From NCBI RefSeq assembly GCF_003597395.2, contig NC_133773.1, forward strand, positions 77,337,940 to 77,401,939: a DNA stretch of 64,000 bases, in the 5' to 3' direction. Shown here piece after piece: positions 34,115-43,350 of the stretch (positions are counted from its first letter, which is position 1; each line of letters begins with the position of its first letter). Under the pieces are notes generated by a model that ran no database searches, was not told where the DNA came from, and worked only from the letters and a program-made list of their open reading frames with translations. Position numbers and translations under genes: made by a program. This stretch comes from Chelonoidis abingdonii. Lineage: Eukaryota > Chordata > Testudines > Testudinidae.

Positions 34115-34535
34115 ATGCTTTATAGTGACAGACTCAAAGAGCTCACTCTATTTTTCTTCACAAAGAGTAGGTTAAAAGATGACTTGATTACAGTCTAGAA
34201 ATATTTACATGCAGAACACCTATTTGATAATGGGCTGATCACTCTAGCAGAGAAAGATCCTATGACTGGATGTTGAAGCTAGACAAATTCAGACTGGAAA
34301 TAAGGTGTACTTTTTTTAAACAACAGTAATTAACCATTGGAACAATTTATCAATGGTCATGGTGAATTCTCCATCACTGACCATTTTAAAATCAAGAGTG
34401 GATGTTTTTCTAAAAGATCTGCTCTAGAACTTATTTCATGGAAGTTCTATGGCCTGCATTATATAAGGGGCCCTGACTCGATGATCATGGTGGTCCCTTC
34501 TGGCCTTGGAATTTACAAAAGAAATGCTTAAAATG
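34115..34535 (+). mobile_element. CR1 LINE 3' region (second part of the copy at 32655)
   Basis: It continues the interrupted CR1: GACTTGATTACAGTCTAG, ATTAACCATTGGAACAATTT and the terminal CTATGGCCTGCATTATAT / CCCTTCTGGCCTTGGAAT blocks of the CR1 3' UTR. The 3' end is near 34530. Confidence 0.85.
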
Positions 34536-34907
34536 TATAAGAAATCAGAAGGGGATATTCACGTCTTGGATGATGCCTAATGTAGGTTGGAAATGATAAA
34601 CATGGGTTTGCGTGCCCACACATCAAAGACTTTGGAAAATGGTACATTCTGGTGACCATTAACTTTGAAAGCCCACAATACAGAATGAATTTCCCCTTTG
34701 ACGTTATTTCAAAGGGCCAAAGATGAACTATTAAGATGACTTATCTGATCACCTAAGAGAAAAATGTGATAGCCCACAGATGGAAATGGCCTGCTATGCA
34801 GGTGGAATGAGTCCAAAGAACATGGTCTCCAGGGTCACAGACAAATGGATCCCCTTTGCACAGCATTAAGTATCAAGACTATGCTGTAGAGAGGCTTTCA
34901 TGCCACC

Positions 34908-35149
34908 AGCTATGTCTACACTGCAATTGGGGGTGTGACTGCAGCTTGGGTACACACACCCACACTGGCACAGTAATGCAGATGTGGGGGCATGGGCTTC
35001 AGTGGAGGTGAATGATGCGAATGCAGAGCCAGGGTCCTCAGCATACATGTACAGTCTGTGCTGAAGCCCAGCCCACCACATCTATAGTATTTAGCAGCTA
35101 TGTCTGCCTGAGCTACAATCATACTTCAGATTGCAGTGCAGACACACCC
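34908..35149. mobile_element. Non-autonomous DNA element, TIR TATGTCTACACTGCAAT
   Basis: Left end AGCTATGTCTACACTGCAAT and right end ATTGCAGTGCAGACACACCC are inverted copies. The body contains CATGGGCTTCAGTG and CTGAAGCCCAGCCC, also inverted. Related copies lie at about 41226-41492 and 54585-54850. A target duplication was not clear. Confidence 0.65.
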
Positions 35150-36929
35150 ATTTATAAGAATGACTAAACTATGAAACTTGGGAAAGTCACAGTATGAAGA
35201 AAAATGCAGCCTACAGCATCATTTTTCACAAGAAATATTCACAAAAAGCATCCTAAGTAAGTGGCAATTATGGGACAATATGAACCAAATTAGCTAAAGA
35301 AATGTTTATATTTGGGGATGAATATCTTGAAAACAGCTTGTTATGCTGAAACAGCCAATATAACAAAAGACTTACGGGATGAGAGAAGAGTCTAAATAAG
35401 AATGAGGTTTGGGAAGGTGTCGCTGAATATAAAAACCTACTGCTATTAATGTGTAATATTGTTGTATCTAGTAATTTTCAGTAAAATTCAAAAAAAAATA
35501 GAAGCTCTGTATATTGGGTGGAAATCTGTTTTCTAAGTTTTAAATAGGAAGTATGAAACAGATTTGAGACTCCAACTCTGACTTCTCCTAAACTTTCATT
35601 ACCTAGTAAAGAATATTGTTCAAATTGTAAATATTTAGTTAATAAAAGTGATCACCACCTCTGTTCTGAGATATTAAAACACCCAGGGCTCAATTCTTTG
35701 CTGCACCTAAGGCTATAGGCTGACAACATATTCAATAGAAAGTACTTGAGAGGTCAAGTCCATTCTTTTATTCATACTGAAGTGTACAGTAATGCAAAAT
35801 TTCCTGCAAATTAGAGTTAAGCCAGTGTATGATTTGCTTCTTCACTGAACATGTGAGATGGAGAATTGACCTACATATTGGCTGGGAGTTTAGCACCTAA
35901 CTCCCTTAGACTGCTTTGACAATGTCAGCCTTTGACTATAAATTCCTCCCAAAGAAGCATCTTAATGGTGTCCTGTATAAAATCCCAAAAGGAATCAAGT
36001 TCCAGTTCTTGATAATTTAAGGACATTATCCATACATGCTCAGGAGCTGCATTTAGCACATCTTGTGGGACACAGGGGTGTGTGAACAAAAGGTTGCAGC
36101 TCTAAGTTGCACCAACTTGTAACTAGCTCCTAGGGATCATAGGAGCACATTATGCTGCAGCTAAACCTCTGTATATCCCTGCACACACCAGAGAAATCCT
36201 CAGTCAACTGCTTAAGGAAGCTACAAGACCCCTTTGTGCAGGCTGGGATCTGCCCTAATTATCTTCCTTCCTCAACCCATTTAAGTATGTTTACTGATAG
36301 TATGACACTTCTCCCAGTGTAGTTCTGGTCCTGGTTCTGACACTCAAATGTACATTACTCCTTATGTAAAAGGGAGTTACAATGAGTGAGTTCTAATGAT
36401 TAGCTGCTTGCAGAATGAAACACAGGTGTCATCAATTATAAAATACCATAGATGTTTTGCAACATAATACATGCTTGTTTTTAATAAGGCATATTGCTAT
36501 CAAAAGATATTTTGATACAAAGCAAATATTATGATGGCTTTAGAGAGAAACATAACTTCAAATATCACAAGACCAGGTTTTCTACTTACAAGCAAGTCCT
36601 AAATCAGTCTGATTCTCCCCTCGTCCCGATCTACCACTCACTTCTCAATCACCATTTTTACATCTAAAGAAGACAGGGTTTCCCTTGGATGTTATCAGCA
36701 CTGCTCCTTAATAAACTGCAGAGATCAATGATGTGAGACACTTCTAATGGTTCAGTAGATAGCCTCCCCTTGCTCCCTCAAATATTCAGAGCCTGAGCAA
36801 GAGTGAGACAAAGGAAACAGAGCCAGCCAGGCTCTTTGTCATGGTTGACTGAACTCTGCCACTATGCCTGCAACAAATACAGTCTACAACAGAAAAAACA
36901 GATCACTGTCAACCACATAATTTGATCTT
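35150..36929. other. VEGFC intron 4, no feature recognised
   Basis: Unassigned intronic sequence with only short chance ORFs. Confidence 0.5.
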
Positions 36930-37600
36930 CCCCTCTCCTGCAATTTCTCTGTCTTTGCAGATTTTCATAGGCACTCTGGGCACCATCTTAGATTTGGGCC
37001 TCTCTCTACACCCACCTATACAGGTTGTATCAACTACTTGCTGTTTCTACCTATATAATAATTGTAATGTTCCAAGTTTGCTAACTATGAAGACTGCCAG
37101 GGCCTTTGTTCATGCTCACCATCTCATCCCTCAAATATTTATCTCATACTTTTTTACCTTGATGCCAACTTCATTGCTCCTGCAAGTCCATTCAGAAATG
37201 CTGCTGCTAGGCTCATCATCCTAGCCCAGCAATCCTAACACATCACCAACTTCCAATGGGCTCACCCTCCTCCACTGCGCTGAACACAAACTCCTTGTCT
37301 TTGTCTTTAGAGCCTCCCATCATTTAGCACCACCCTGTCACGTCCACTAGTTTAGCAAGGTGTGAATCCCCACCTTCACTTTGCCAATACTGCTTGATCA
37401 GATGCTTGTCTGCCTCTCCCTCAGGCACCTTTGTGCTTTCTTCCATGTCCTCTCTCCCCATTCATCCTCCCCAGCATGAGGAAAAACTCCCATCCAAATT
37501 AATAAAAATTGCTATCTCCTTTTTTCAAATGCTTTTAAAAACCCATTCCAATCTTGTAGGAGCCAGGATGGGTGGATTAGTCAGGAGAGAAATAAACCAA
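36930..37600 (+). mobile_element. L2-like LINE 3' fragment
   Basis: The text reads like the end of an L2-type LINE: CACCAACTTCCAATGGG (Leu-Gln-Trp), AACACAAACTCCTTGTC, GAGCCTCCCATCATTTAGC, then a pyrimidine-rich stretch. No intact frame remains. The identification rests on recalled consensus words, so CR1-related alternatives are possible. Confidence 0.5.
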
Positions 37601-37701
37601 TAACAAAAGGAGAGGATGAAAAGGAGGAACTGATGACCATTCATTTAGAACAAGATCAGGATGTTGATAACAAAATTAATCAAGGCACCAAAAGAGGAGG
37701 A

Positions 37702-37760
37702 AGGGTCCTAGCATGGGTGGATAGGTAATTAAGGATTTTTATTCTGAGTAATGAATTCTT
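37702..37760 (+). repeat. 59-bp direct repeat, left copy
   Basis: It starts AGGGTCCTAGCATGGGTGG and ends AATGAATTCTT. It matches 37946-38004 with two mismatches over 59 bp; 185 bp separate the copies. Confidence 0.9.
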
Positions 37761-37945
37761 ACAAAACCACTCAAGATAGTTAAGTATCATCTGCAAATTT
37801 TGCCACCTCACTGTTTACCCCTTTTTCCAGATCATTTATGAATATGTTAAATAGGATTGGTCCCCAATACAGAGCCCTAGAGGATACCACTAGGTTGAAT
37901 TTATGCTCATAAATAATCTATTTAAATTTCTCTTGCTAATTACTG
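37761..37945 (-). mobile_element. CR1-type fragment between the 59-bp repeats
   Basis: Plus-strand words such as GTATCATCTGCAAATTTTGC and CCAGATCATTTATGAATATG are found, in this orientation, in reverse-strand CR1 3' sequence. The fragment is partial and degraded. Confidence 0.5.
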
Positions 37946-38004
37946 AGGGTCCTAGCATGGGTGGATAGGTAATTAAGGATTTTTATTCTTAATAATGAAT
38001 TCTT
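37946..38004 (+). repeat. 59-bp direct repeat, right copy
   Basis: Second copy of the 37702-37760 sequence, directly joined to a CR1 3' end at 38005. Confidence 0.9.
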
Positions 38005-38325
38005 CACACAACGCACAGTCAACCTGTGGAACCCTTTGCCAAGGGATGTTGTGAAGGCCAAGACTATTACAGGGTTCAAAAAAGAACTAGATAAGTTCAT
38101 GGAGGATAGGTTCATCAGTGGCTATTAGCCAAGCTGGGCAGGGATGGTGTTCCTAGTCTCTGTCTGTCAGAAGCTGGGAATGAGTAACAGGGGGTAGATC
38201 ACCAAATGATTACCTGTTCTGTTCATTCCTTCTGGGGCATCTGGCATTGGCCACTGTCAGATGACAGGATACTGGGCTAGTTGGACCTTTGGTCTGATCC
38301 AGTATGGCTATTCTTATGTAACCTA
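38005..38325 (+). mobile_element. CR1 LINE 3' UTR fragment
   Basis: It contains CACACAACGCACAGTCAACC, GGCCAAGACTATTACAGGG, TGGGCAGGGATGGTG and the terminal CTTTGGTCTGATCCAGTATG with an ATTCTTATG end, the standard CR1 3' terminus on the plus strand. Confidence 0.85.
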
Positions 38326-38331
38326 AGTTGG

Positions 38332-39180
38332 TATTATTGAAACCTAGTGGTGATTTTCATGTTAAAATCAAAAGCTATAACCTCTTTAGGAAAGATCAAG
38401 TTGGCAAAATGGGAGGAGGAGTGTCATTCTGTCATAAATGATATTACCTGTTTGAGACAACAACTCAGAAGCAAATGATCTTGAATACTTCAGGTAAAGC
38501 ACAAGATGAGTACTAGCTGGTGTCTCCTACAGACCACCAAATCATGAGAGGGAACAAGGATGACTGGTTTTTTAAGCCCCTATCTATGATGTGCAAAGGG
38601 AAAAAAAAGCTGTGTTATCATTATGGACTTCATTCTAAGTGATGAATCCTGGAGATCTCATTCTGCCAACAATAAAATATCCTCTGAATTTCTAAAATGT
38701 ATAGATAACAATTTCCCATCTCAAAAAGTATTGCACCCATCATGGAGGAATTTTGTATCGGATCTCAGCTGGAGAGAGACAGAGATTGATCACAGAACTA
38801 AAACTTAGTGCTTGCTTAGGTGCAAGTGATCATGACTTTTGATCCGTTTGCACAGAACAAATGTAATCTAAGTCCAAACTAGTAATCTATCGCGCTCTCT
38901 CTCTCACACACACACACACTTTTAAAGGTCTAATTCCAAAAAAGTTGTAAACAATTATGACAATTAGGAGCCAAACCAAGTAGGACAAAGACAATTTCCA
39001 GTAATCATTCACTTTTTTTCCTGTTTAAATTCTAAGAATATTTTACTAGATACCCAAAAAGCCACAACTAAGAAAGAAGGCTACACTGGTTAAAAAAAAA
39101 TCTGACCTGGTTTAGAGGCAAGTAGCTATAGAAATAATATATAACAAGTGGAAGGAAAAGGAAGTTGATAGCGATGAATA
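38332..39180 (+). mobile_element. CR1 LINE ORF2 endonuclease part (first part of a ~3.6-kb copy)
   Basis: This is plus-strand CR1 sequence from the endonuclease half of ORF2: TTCATGTTAAAATCAAAAGC, CTCCTACAGACCACC and TATCATTATGGACTTCA (in the frame of a Ser-Tyr-Arg-Pro-Pro and Met-Asp-Phe type reading). A CT/CA microsatellite (38895-38919) has grown inside it. The copy is interrupted at 39181 by a foldback element and resumes at 39889. Confidence 0.75.
38895..38919. repeat. (CT)n(CA)n microsatellite
   Basis: CTCTCTCTCTCACACACA continuing as CA repeats. Confidence 0.9.
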
Positions 39181-39888
39181 AGGCTGTGATTTACTCACGG
39201 AGGTCACAGAAGTCACGGAATCTGTGACTTCCAGCAGCTTCAGTGACTTCAGCCGTGGTGGTCAGGAGTGGCAGGGTCCCCCACTGCCTTCTGGGCCAGG
39301 AAGCTGTGGGGTACCCTCGCTGCCTCTGGTGGCTCCCACAGCTCCCTGCTGACGCAGTTGGGGAAACCCCTCAATCTCCCTGCCGCTGGGGGCAGTGGGG
39401 GACCCTCCCAGCTCCTAGTGGGTGGTGGCAGGGGAATCGCCCCCCCCAGCTCCCTGCCATCAGGGGTGATGCTGTGGGGGTGAACCAGTGGGAGGCAGTG
39501 AGGGAAGCCCCGAGCTCCCTGGCGCTGCAGCGGCTCCTGGCCCCAGTGGGAGGCAGGGAGGGAAGCCCCGAGCTCCCTGGAGCTGCAGCAGCTCCTGGCC
39601 CCTGTGGGAGGCAGCGAGGGAAGCCCCGAGCTCCCTGGCACTGCAGCAGCTCCTGGCCCCTGTGCGAGGCTGCAAGGAAAGCCCCAAGCTGATACAGGAA
39701 GCTCCTAGTCTTTCTGCAGCTGCCCCCCCTTGAAATAGGGTGGGGATCCACAGATCCCCATTTTGTCAGAGATATTTTTAGTAAAAGTTAGGGACAGGTC
39801 ACAGCTTCTGTGAATTTTTCTGTTTTCCCTGTGAGCTGTCCACGACTTTTACTAAAAAAAATATCCCTGGCAAAATCTTAGCCTTAAT
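39181..39888. mobile_element. Foldback/hAT-like element with internal 58-bp minisatellite
   Basis: It is inserted in CR1 and flanked by the perfect 8-bp repeat GATGAATA (39173-39180 and 39889-39896). Ends are AGGCTGTGATTT on the left and AAAATCTTAGCCT near the right, partly inverted. The right part is itself a palindrome: GAGATATTTTTAGTAAAAGT (39768-39787) against ACTTTTACTAAAAAAAATAT (39845-39864). The core is GC-rich with a tandem 58-bp repeat. There is no transposase. The 149-codon plus-strand and 130-codon minus-strand ORFs arise from the repeat and are not genes. Confidence 0.75.
39490..39690. repeat. 58-bp tandem repeat, about 3.5 copies
   Basis: Units start at 39490, 39548, 39606 and 39664 (last partial), each beginning GGGAGGCAG or a variant and containing AGCCCCGAGCTCCCTGG. 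The 58-base spacing is exact, with only substitutions between units. Confidence 0.95.
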
Positions 39889-41225
39889 GATGAATATAAA
39901 TTAAGAGAATGCAATTGTAGAAAATTGATCAGAGAAGCAAAAAGATCCAAGGTGAAATTAATGACCATCAGAGTTAAGGACAATAAGAAGGAGTTTTAAA
40001 AAAAAAATTAGGAACAAAAGTAATCCTAACAATGGTACAGTCCATTACTAGATGGAAATGCTAGAATTGTTAATAAAAACGCAGAAGGGTTCAATGCATA
40101 TTTCTCTTCCGTGTTGGAAAGCCAGATGAAGTATTCATGTGGTGATGATGAAACTCTTTCCATTCCAATAGTAATTCAGAAGGATGTTATACACAGCTGC
40201 TGAAGTTAGACCATTTTAAATCAGCAGGTTTAGATAACTTTAATCAGAGTATTAAAAAGAGCGAGCTCTCTGGGCCATTAATGTTGATTATCTATATGTC
40301 TTGGGGAAGTTCCAGAAGACTGGAAGAAAGCAACTGCTTCATGAATATTTAAAAAGGCTAAACAGGATGACACAGATAATTACAAGCTCGTCCTTGGCAA
40401 AATAATGGAATGGCTGACATGGTTCGTGATTAATAAAGAATTAAAGCAATGTAATAATTAATGACAATCAACATGAGTTTATGAAAAACAGATCTGGTGA
40501 AGCTAACTTGGTATTTTTATGAGATTACAAGTTTGATTGATAAAGACAACAGTGATGATGTAATATGCTTAAACTTTTGAAAGGCATTTGACTTGGTACC
40601 TTGTAACACTTTGAATAAAAAAAACTAGAACGATATAAAATCAACATAACACACATTAAAACTGGCTAACTGATAGGTATCAAAATGCAATTGTGAATGA
40701 GGAATCATCATTAGGTGGGTGTAGTTTGGGAGGTCCTGCTGGGATTGCGTCTTAGCCCTGCACTATTTCAGACTTTTATCAATTACCTGAAAGAAAACAA
40801 AATCATTACTAAGAAGTTTGTAGATGATACAAAGATTGGGGAAGTGATAAATAACGAAGAGGACAAGTGATGTATACAGAGCCATCTGGATCACCTGATA
40901 AGCCAGGTCCAAGCAAACAATGTGCGTTTCAGTATGGTCAAATGTAAAATCATACATCTAGATTGAAAGAATGTAGGCCATACTTACTGGACGGGGGACT
41001 ATCCTGGGAAGCAATACTGAAAAAGGTTTTGGGCTCAATGTGATCCTTGGATGTATAAACAGGGGAATATCAAGTGAGAGCAGAGCTTATACACCTCTTT
41101 ATTTGGCAGTAGTGCGATTGCTGCTGGAGTACTGTGTCTAGAATTCAAGAAGGAGGTTGACAAACTGGAGAAGATTTAGAAAAGAGCCACGAGAATGATA
41201 AACAATTGGAAAACACTACAATAAA
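39889..41225 (+). mobile_element. CR1 LINE, continuation with reverse transcriptase
   Basis: It resumes at ATAAATTAAGAGAATGCAA, then GTTAAGGACAATAAGAAGG, TTACTAGATGGAAATG, GGCATTTGACTTGGTACC and AGCCACGAGAATGATAA, all CR1 ORF2 text on the plus strand. An internal deletion near 41030 joins TGGGAAGCAATACTG to GCTCAATGTGATCC. Frames are broken. A second element interrupts it at about 41226. Confidence 0.8.
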
Positions 41226-41492
41226 AGGTGTGATTGCAACTCGGGTGCATCTACCCATGCTAGCTTTAGTTTAGCCAAGACAGCTAAAAACAGCAGTGGA
41301 GCCATGCGGTGTGGGCTTCAGCATGGGCTGTACAAGCCCGCTTGGAAGCCTGGGTAAGTGCTTGCATTCCTAGTCTGCACCGGTGTGGCTTCACTGCTAT
41401 TTTTAGCTATGCTAGCTAGATTAAAGCTAGCGCATATGTCTACCTGAGATGTAATCACTTTCTTCAAGTGCAGTGTAGATATACCGCTAGTG
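41226..41492. mobile_element. Non-autonomous DNA element inserted in CR1 (same family as 34908 and 54585)
   Basis: Left part GGTGTGATTGCAACTCGGG and right end GTGCAGTGTAGATATACC resemble the ends of the TATGTCTACACTGCAA family. Internal GGGCTTCAGCATGGGC and CTGCTATTTTTAGCTATG blocks are shared with the copy at 54585. CR1 text is continuous on both sides. Confidence 0.6.
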
Positions 41493-41907
41493 AGAGAGCG
41501 AAATCTGATTAGTTTATCAAAGAGAAGGTTAAGGGATAATTTGCTCATAGTCTGCAAGTACCTACATAGGGAACAGAAGTTTGATAATAGATGGCTCTTT
41601 AATCTAGCAGAGAAAGGTATATAACAAGATTCAATGGTTGGATGCTGAAGCTAGACAAATTTAGACTGGAAATAACAAGCAATATTTTGAACAGTGAGGG
41701 TAATCAGTCATTGGGACAATTTACCAAGCACTGTGGCGGATTCTCTATTACAACAATTTTCAATTCAAGATTGAACTAGACTCTAGAGCATAATCTTTTA
41801 CAAAAACATCCAAACAGGAAGTCCTAGGGCTTGTGTTATGCAGGAGGTCAGACTAGATGATCTCAGTGGTCCCTTCTGGCCTTATAATCCACAAATTATA
41901 TAATTAA
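41493..41907 (+). mobile_element. CR1 LINE 3' end (last part of the ~3.6-kb copy)
   Basis: It contains AAGAGAAGGTTAAGGG, GGAAATAACAAGCAATATT, GAGGTCAGACTAGATGATC and the terminal CCCTTCTGGCCTTATAATCC block of the CR1 3' UTR. Confidence 0.85.
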
Positions 41908-42165
41908 TAATTTGTATTGTCATAGCACCCAAGAGCCTCAATCATGGACCAGGACTCCATTGAGCTCTGTACAAACACAAAACAAAAAGACAGTCCTTGC
42001 CCCAAAGAGCTTATGATCTAAGTATAAGCAAGAGATGACAGATGGATACAGCCAGTTGGGGGGATACAAATAAACAATGAGATAGTATTGGTCAGCATAA
42101 GAGGCTGTGGTCTCAGCATGCCAGCAGCCTAACCATGGTCAATTTTTTTTGTAGGCATCACAGCA
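41908..42165. repeat. Old dispersed repeat (family not named)
   Basis: Text such as GCACCCAAGAGCCTCAATC, ATGGACCAGGACTCCATTG and AAAGACAGTCCTTGCCCC is, to my knowledge, a widespread ancient repeat in sauropsid genomes. I cannot assign a family name from the sequence alone. Confidence 0.5.
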
Positions 42166-42773
42166 AAGGAACGTAGACACCAAGAAGTTGTAATAGAAAT
42201 GTTGACTGGTTCTTACAGAGCTATGGTACATGGGTGTCTTGGTTTTCGTGTTCTTTCTATATTTAATTCTTCTTAAATAGGCTATTTTATATTCCTTTTA
42301 TGGTTCAAATCATTTCTGGAGTTGATCAGCATGATACCATTGTTTTCAGGTACAACAACTGTATTCTGCTAAATTCTGAGGTCCATGCTCAGTCTACACT
42401 TAGACAAACTCTCACTGGAATCAGCGGGAGTTTGCCTGAGACAAAAGTGAGTGAAATTTATTGTTTTGTTTTTGTTTACCCACCATGTCTGTAATTTTGA
42501 TGAGCTAGATTGTTCTGTTACTAATGAATGAAAAATTGTTTTGACTGTTGTTCAGCAACCTGACTGCTTTTGCAGCTTGATGCTTTATAAAGAAAATTAT
42601 AAAGATTATTAAAATGAATAAGCAAGTCTATGATTTGGTTGATTAGGAACTAGTCATAACCCAAACTGTGTGGTACGGTACTTTATGATTTGATCACATC
42701 CAGTCATTTTATATACCAGTTTTATTTTAAAAATCAGTAGCTGCACTACAACACTGCATTGCAATCCTCCTCC
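42166..42773. other. VEGFC intron 4, unassigned
   Basis: No gene or clear repeat seen. Confidence 0.45.
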
Positions 42774-42781
42774 CATAGAAG

Positions 42782-42902
42782 TAGGATGACCAGACAGCAA
42801 ATGTGAAAAATCGGGATGAGGTGGAGGGTAATAGGCGCCTATATAAGAAAAAGACCCAAAGTAGGGACTGTCCCTATAAAATCGGGACATCTGGTCACCC
42901 TA
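42782..42902. mobile_element. 121-bp hAT-like MITE, TIR TAGGGTGACCAGA
   Basis: It starts TAGGATGACCAGACAGC and ends CTGGTCACCCTA. It is flanked by CATAGAAG (42774-42781) and CATGGAAG (42903-42910), an 8-bp duplication with one mismatch. It is almost the same element as 50379-50501 in the opposite orientation, sharing a block like TATATAAGAAAAAGACCC. It is 296 bp downstream (in gene direction) of VEGFC exon 4. Confidence 0.85.
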
Positions 42903-43198
42903 CATGGAAGTCAATGGCAAAACTCCCTTTGATTTGAATGACAATTGGTTCAGCCCCCTAGATTACATCATTGCTTCAATGTACAGTGCTAACACCAACA
43001 GGGTTCCTCCCATGTAAAACAATGAAGAACAACATATTTTCCTTATTAGTATATTTCCTAAAGCTGTTCTTCAGGGAAATGCATATTAGTATTCACAGTT
43101 AACCGAGTCCTATTGCCTCAATTACCACAACAAATAGTAAGCTATTGTACACAGGCTTTATGATAAGGCATAAGGAAATATGCAACTCATATACTTAC

Positions 43199-43350
43199 TG
43201 TGGTTGCGTCGCTGGCAAGGAACGTCTAATGATTGAATGAACTTGTCTGTAAACATCCAGTTTAGACATGCATCGGCAGGATGTATGATTAGCAAAACTG
43301 ACTGTTACAGGTTTAGGGCCATGAGACAGCGGCACAGTAATCTCAAATAA
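43199..43350 (-). CDS. VEGFC: VEGFC exon 4 (end of VEGF homology domain, propeptide cleavage site)
   Basis: This 152-bp exon is preceded by a polypyrimidine stretch and AG and is followed by GTAAGT on the minus strand. It opens with LFEITVPLSHGPKPV and contains FANHTSCRCMSKLDVY, the last cysteines of the cystine-knot growth-factor domain, with one N-glycosylation sequon (NHT). It continues with VHSIIRRSLPAT. In VEGF-C the dibasic IIRR/SL site is where proprotein convertases cut the C-terminal propeptide from the VEGFR-3/VEGFR-2-binding domain. The exon ends two bases into a Gln codon (CA), completed by the first base of exon 5, giving PQC. VEGF-C is a secreted lymphangiogenic factor. The frame is intact, with no stop or indel. 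VEGF-D is less likely because the downstream repeats match VEGF-C. Confidence 0.95.

Noticed and set aside
38895..38919. CRISPR-like or satellite array
   Set aside because: Only a dinucleotide microsatellite; no CRISPR array is present in this eukaryotic window, and the 57/58-bp tandems have no spacers.
39243..39692. 149- and 130-codon ORFs on both strands
   Set aside because: They run through the 58-bp GC-rich tandem repeat; a 58-bp unit shifts frame each copy and the peptides have no family.
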